From Mariniphaga sp. (lineage in GTDB: Bacteria; Bacteroidota; Bacteroidia; Bacteroidales; Prolixibacteraceae), in assembly GCA_013203525.1 (NCBI GenBank), contig JABMQB010000572.1, positions 1 through 8,168 on the forward strand: 8,168 nucleotides of DNA, given 5' to 3'. Positions 5,835-8,168 of the stretch are shown here, piece by piece. How positions within the stretch are numbered: position 1 is the stretch's first letter; every line of letters begins with the position of its first letter. A program made the position numbers and the translations under genes. Under the pieces are notes generated by a model, which saw only the letters and a program-made list of their open reading frames with translations, was not told the DNA's origin and made no database searches.

Positions 5835-8000
5835 ATGAAAAGAAAAATTAATATCGTACTTATACTTATTTCTGTAATAAATTTTAATTGTTTTTCTCAA
5901 TCTGTAAATATACAATTTGATAAAACTTCAGAACAACAGTTATATGCCGCTTCCAAATTGGAAAAAACTTTAAGAGAAAATAATTATTCTATAAGTAATT
6001 CATCTGCTGATAATGAAATACAATTTAATATTGATTCAGTTATTCTCGGTAATGAGTCATTTTCTATTAGTACTAATAAGAAATTGATTGAAATAACCGG
6101 AGGCGATGAAAGAGGCTTGATTTATGGAGCCTTGTCTTTAGTTGAAGACTTACGAAATGGTATCGAACTGCAAAATTGTATAGCCCGAAACGAAAAACCA
6201 TTTCTTTCTTTCCGAACAATAAAATATGATTTGCCATGGGATACATACCGCCATAGTTATGCCCTTGATATACATGATCAGACCTGTCGGGATACAAGCT
6301 ATTGGGAAACATTTCTTGATATGATGGTTGAGAATCGTTTTAATGGTCTTTCACTTTGGAATCTGCATCCTTATACATTCCTGATTAAACCTAAGAATTT
6401 TCCGGAAGCAAGCCCCTGGAGCGATATTGAAATGAAAGAATGGCAAATGCTTTTTCATTCCATTATTCGAATGGCAGACGAAAGGGCAATTGATACATAC
6501 ATAATTCCATTTAATATTTTTGTCACTCCTGAATTTGCAAAGGCTCATAATGTAGCAATGGATAATCTTGAGCATGATTATTATGTTCCTGGTGATACTT
6601 CAGAAATAATAAAACAGTATACAAGAGAATGTGTTACTCAAATGCTTGAAGAATATCCAAAACTTACCGGCATGGGGCTTACTTTGGGTGAAGGTATGGG
6701 AGGGATGACTCCGGCACAGCGTGAAGAATGGATTAGGGAAACCATAATTGAAGGAATGCGGTTGGCAAACCGAAAATCAAAATTAATTCACAGAATTCCA
6801 TTTTCAAGTACAACTGCTTCGCTGGGAACAACAAGTAAAGATACAGAGGAGCTTACCCGGAAGATTATCGAGGAAGAAGCAGAATTAGGATGTTTTGAAG
6901 GACCTATTTGGGCCGACCTGAAATTCAACTGGTCACATGCACATTCAACTCCAAACCTTATGAAAGTTCATGGAGGGAAACTTTATGACACGTATTTTAA
7001 TCCTGATCCGGATGCTTATAAAATTGTATGGACAGCCAGGAATGAGGATTTTTTCTGCCTTCGATGGGGAGTGCCTTCATTTGTACGTCAGCATATTACA
7101 CAAAACAAACAATCATATTCGGGTGGTTATATCATTGGTTCTGAAACCTATATTCCGGCTAAAGATTATTTTACAAAAGATACGGTTGATATTCCATGGA
7201 AATATGCTTTTGAGCGGCAATGGTTGTTTTATAAACTATGGGGGAGGTTATTGTATAATCCGGCAACACCAGATGATGTTTTTAAAGCCGAATTTATCAA
7301 AAGATATGGAAGCTCTGGAAGAAACCTGTTATCTGCATTTTCACATGCCAGTTCAACACAATTGAAGTTAGCATCGATTTTTGATTGCACATGGGATTTT
7401 ACTTTGTATGGCGAAGGTATGATGGCGCTTGACAATACTACACGGAGAGTAGATTATATTTCCATCGATAGGTTAATAAACCAACCACCACTTGATTCAA
7501 ATTATGTTTCAATAGCTGAATATGTAAGTACTCAGTTAACCGGAGGTAAATTCCGTGAAAACAAGATCACTCCTGACCGTTTGGCAACAATGCTTGTAAA
7601 GGATTGTTACCTTGCTATAGATCTTGTAAAAGAAATTGATTTCTCACAAAATAAGGCTTTAAAATACGAAGTATATGATGTTGCTGCATGGTCCTATCTC
7701 GGATTACATTTATCAGAAAAGATCAAAGGCGGAATTAATTTGCAGAAGTTCAGGTTAACTGGTGATGAGTCGGATCGTAAAAAAGCTGTTGATCATTTAC
7801 AGAGTGCATTGTTATATTGGGATAAACTTATAGAAATTACTGAACCCCTGTACAACGAAATGCCCTTGCAACATTTGAGTCAGCAAGAAGGTAAACCCTG
7901 GAAGGAAAATTATAATCTTCGCTTCCACTGGAAGCTGATACGGCCGGATGTAGCCAGAGATGTTGAAACTGCAAGAAAATCTGAATTTAGGTCAGAATAG
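5835..8000 (+). CDS. Predicted secreted glycoside hydrolase, alpha-glucuronidase (GH67)-like architecture, family uncertain
   Basis: The 721-residue product starts with a signal peptide: MKRK, a hydrophobic core to about residue 20, and a likely cut near FSQ (20-22). Cys19 lacks a proper lipobox, so periplasmic or secreted is favoured over lipoprotein. Residues about 24-110 resemble the small N-terminal domain of GH67 and GH20 enzymes, above all LIEITGGDERGLIYGALSLV (84-103). Residues about 125-445 look like a (beta/alpha)8 barrel, with strands near FNGLSLWNL, IDTYIIPFN, GMGLTLGEG, KLIHRIPFS, YKIVWTARN and GYIIGSETYIPAKDY. E286, E355, D361, E403 and E437 are candidate catalytic or sugar-binding acids. 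The segment WLFYKLWGRLLYNPATPDDV (463-482) resembles the helix after the barrel in alpha-glucuronidases; the rest is mainly helical. Hydrolysis of a uronic-acid-containing or similar glycan is inference; the substrate is unknown. No sugar-uptake genes are nearby, and the gene follows the ribosomal terminator by 58 nt. Confidence 0.72.
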   Translation: MKRKINIVLILISVINFNCFSQSVNIQFDKTSEQQLYAASKLEKTLRENNYSISNSSADNEIQFNIDSVILGNESFSISTNKKLIEITGGDERGLIYGALSLVEDLRNGIELQNCIARNEKPFLSFRTIKYDLPWDTYRHSYALDIHDQTCRDTSYWETFLDMMVENRFNGLSLWNLHPYTFLIKPKNFPEASPWSDIEMKEWQMLFHSIIRMADERAIDTYIIPFNIFVTPEFAKAHNVAMDNLEHDYYVPGDTSEIIKQYTRECVTQMLEEYPKLTGMGLTLGEGMGGMTPAQREEWIRETIIEGMRLANRKSKLIHRIPFSSTTASLGTTSKDTEELTRKIIEEEAELGCFEGPIWADLKFNWSHAHSTPNLMKVHGGKLYDTYFNPDPDAYKIVWTARNEDFFCLRWGVPSFVRQHITQNKQSYSGGYIIGSETYIPAKDYFTKDTVDIPWKYAFERQWLFYKLWGRLLYNPATPDDVFKAEFIKRYGSSGRNLLSAFSHASSTQLKLASIFDCTWDFTLYGEGMMALDNTTRRVDYISIDRLINQPPLDSNYVSIAEYVSTQLTGGKFRENKITPDRLATMLVKDCYLAIDLVKEIDFSQNKALKYEVYDVAAWSYLGLHLSEKIKGGINLQKFRLTGDESDRKKAVDHLQSALLYWDKLIEITEPLYNEMPLQHLSQQEGKPWKENYNLRFHWKLIRPDVARDVETARKSEFRSE

Positions 8001-8008
8001 CTTTTGAA

Positions 8009-8168
8009 TTAAGGTGTTAAAAATTCAATACCAACCGGGCAGTGGTCTGAGCCCAAAATTTCAGTTAATATAAAAGCTTTTTTTATCGAAGGAATAAAAC
8101 TTTCACTAACTAAAAAATAATCGATCCTCCAGCCTACATTTTTTTCACGGGCTCCGGCACGATAACTC
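8009..8168 (-). CDS. xth: Exonuclease III / AP endonuclease family protein, C-terminal end only
   Basis: The minus strand encodes the last 52 residues and a TAA stop; the gene continues past the right edge. The peptide begins SYRAGAREKNVGWRIDYFLV and ends EILGSDHCPVGIEFLTP. Both blocks are hallmarks of exonuclease III: the Asp of GWRIDY matches the catalytic-site D229 region of E. coli ExoIII, and the Asp-His of GSDHCPV matches the catalytic pair D258-H259. The enzyme cuts DNA at abasic sites and removes 3' blocks in base-excision repair, in the cytoplasm. The gene (also named exoA) converges on the hydrolase, with 8 nt between the two stops. Only the C-terminus is seen, so the full length and exact subfamily cannot be judged. 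Confidence 0.93.
   Translation of the reverse strand, partial: SYRAGAREKNVGWRIDYFLVSESFIPSIKKAFILTEILGSDHCPVGIEFLTP

Noticed and set aside
5835..5901. Lipoprotein signal at Cys19 of the hydrolase
   Set aside because: Residues before Cys19 are Asn-Phe-Asn, which do not fit a lipobox; a normal signal peptidase I cut near FSQ fits better.
6970..7365. 131-codon open frame on the + strand inside the hydrolase gene
   Set aside because: It is a second frame of a clearly coding region with no recognisable domain; the main frame carries a continuous, domain-like protein.
8004..8028. Weak hairpin between the hydrolase and exonuclease genes as a shared terminator
   Set aside because: The 7-bp stem has a single GC pair and an 11-nt loop, too unstable to call as a terminator.
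8073..8082. Palindrome AAAAGCTTTT followed by a T run
   Set aside because: It lies inside the exonuclease III coding sequence and is explained by the Lys-Lys-Ala-Phe codons; no loop-forming stem is possible.

Overview
The window looks like a Bacteroidota chromosome, probably Bacteroidales or a close relative; the order is an inference. The reasons are the gene order rplO-secY-map-infA-rpmJ-rpsM-rpsK-rpsD-rpoA-rplQ, with no adk between secY and map and with rpsD kept between rpsK and rpoA, an L36 that lacks most of its zinc ligands, AT-rich leaders mostly without Shine-Dalgarno sequences, and a long acidic tail on L17.

Region 1 (1-5728) is the distal spc operon joined to the alpha operon, all on the + strand. 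It holds the last 24 codons of rplO, then secY, map, infA, rpmJ, rpsM, rpsK, rpsD, rpoA and rplQ. Gaps are 5-23 nt and map overlaps infA by 22 nt, so this reads as one transcription unit. It makes the protein-export channel, the N-terminal methionine remover, an initiation factor, ribosomal proteins of both subunits and the RNA polymerase alpha subunit. map starts with TTG; the secY stop in the same frame leaves almost no alternative. rpmJ (38 codons) is short and easily missed.

Region 2 (5729-5834) is a 106-nt gap with a strong 13-bp terminator hairpin that closes the operon. I found no convincing promoter for the next gene.

Region 3 (5835-8000) is one large gene for a secreted protein of 721 residues. 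It has a signal peptide, an alpha-glucuronidase/GH20b-like N-terminal domain, a probable barrel and a helical C-terminal part. It is a predicted glycoside hydrolase of uncertain family and the least routine item here. No SusC/SusD-type or other carbohydrate genes are visible beside it.

Region 4 (8009-8168, - strand) is the C-terminal end of an exonuclease III-type DNA repair enzyme, convergent with the hydrolase and separated from it by 8 nt.

I see no tRNA, rRNA, insertion sequence, CRISPR array, phage gene or obvious defence system. Most of the window is conserved housekeeping sequence. The points worth a second look are the hydrolase family, the L17 tail and the secY-map junction.
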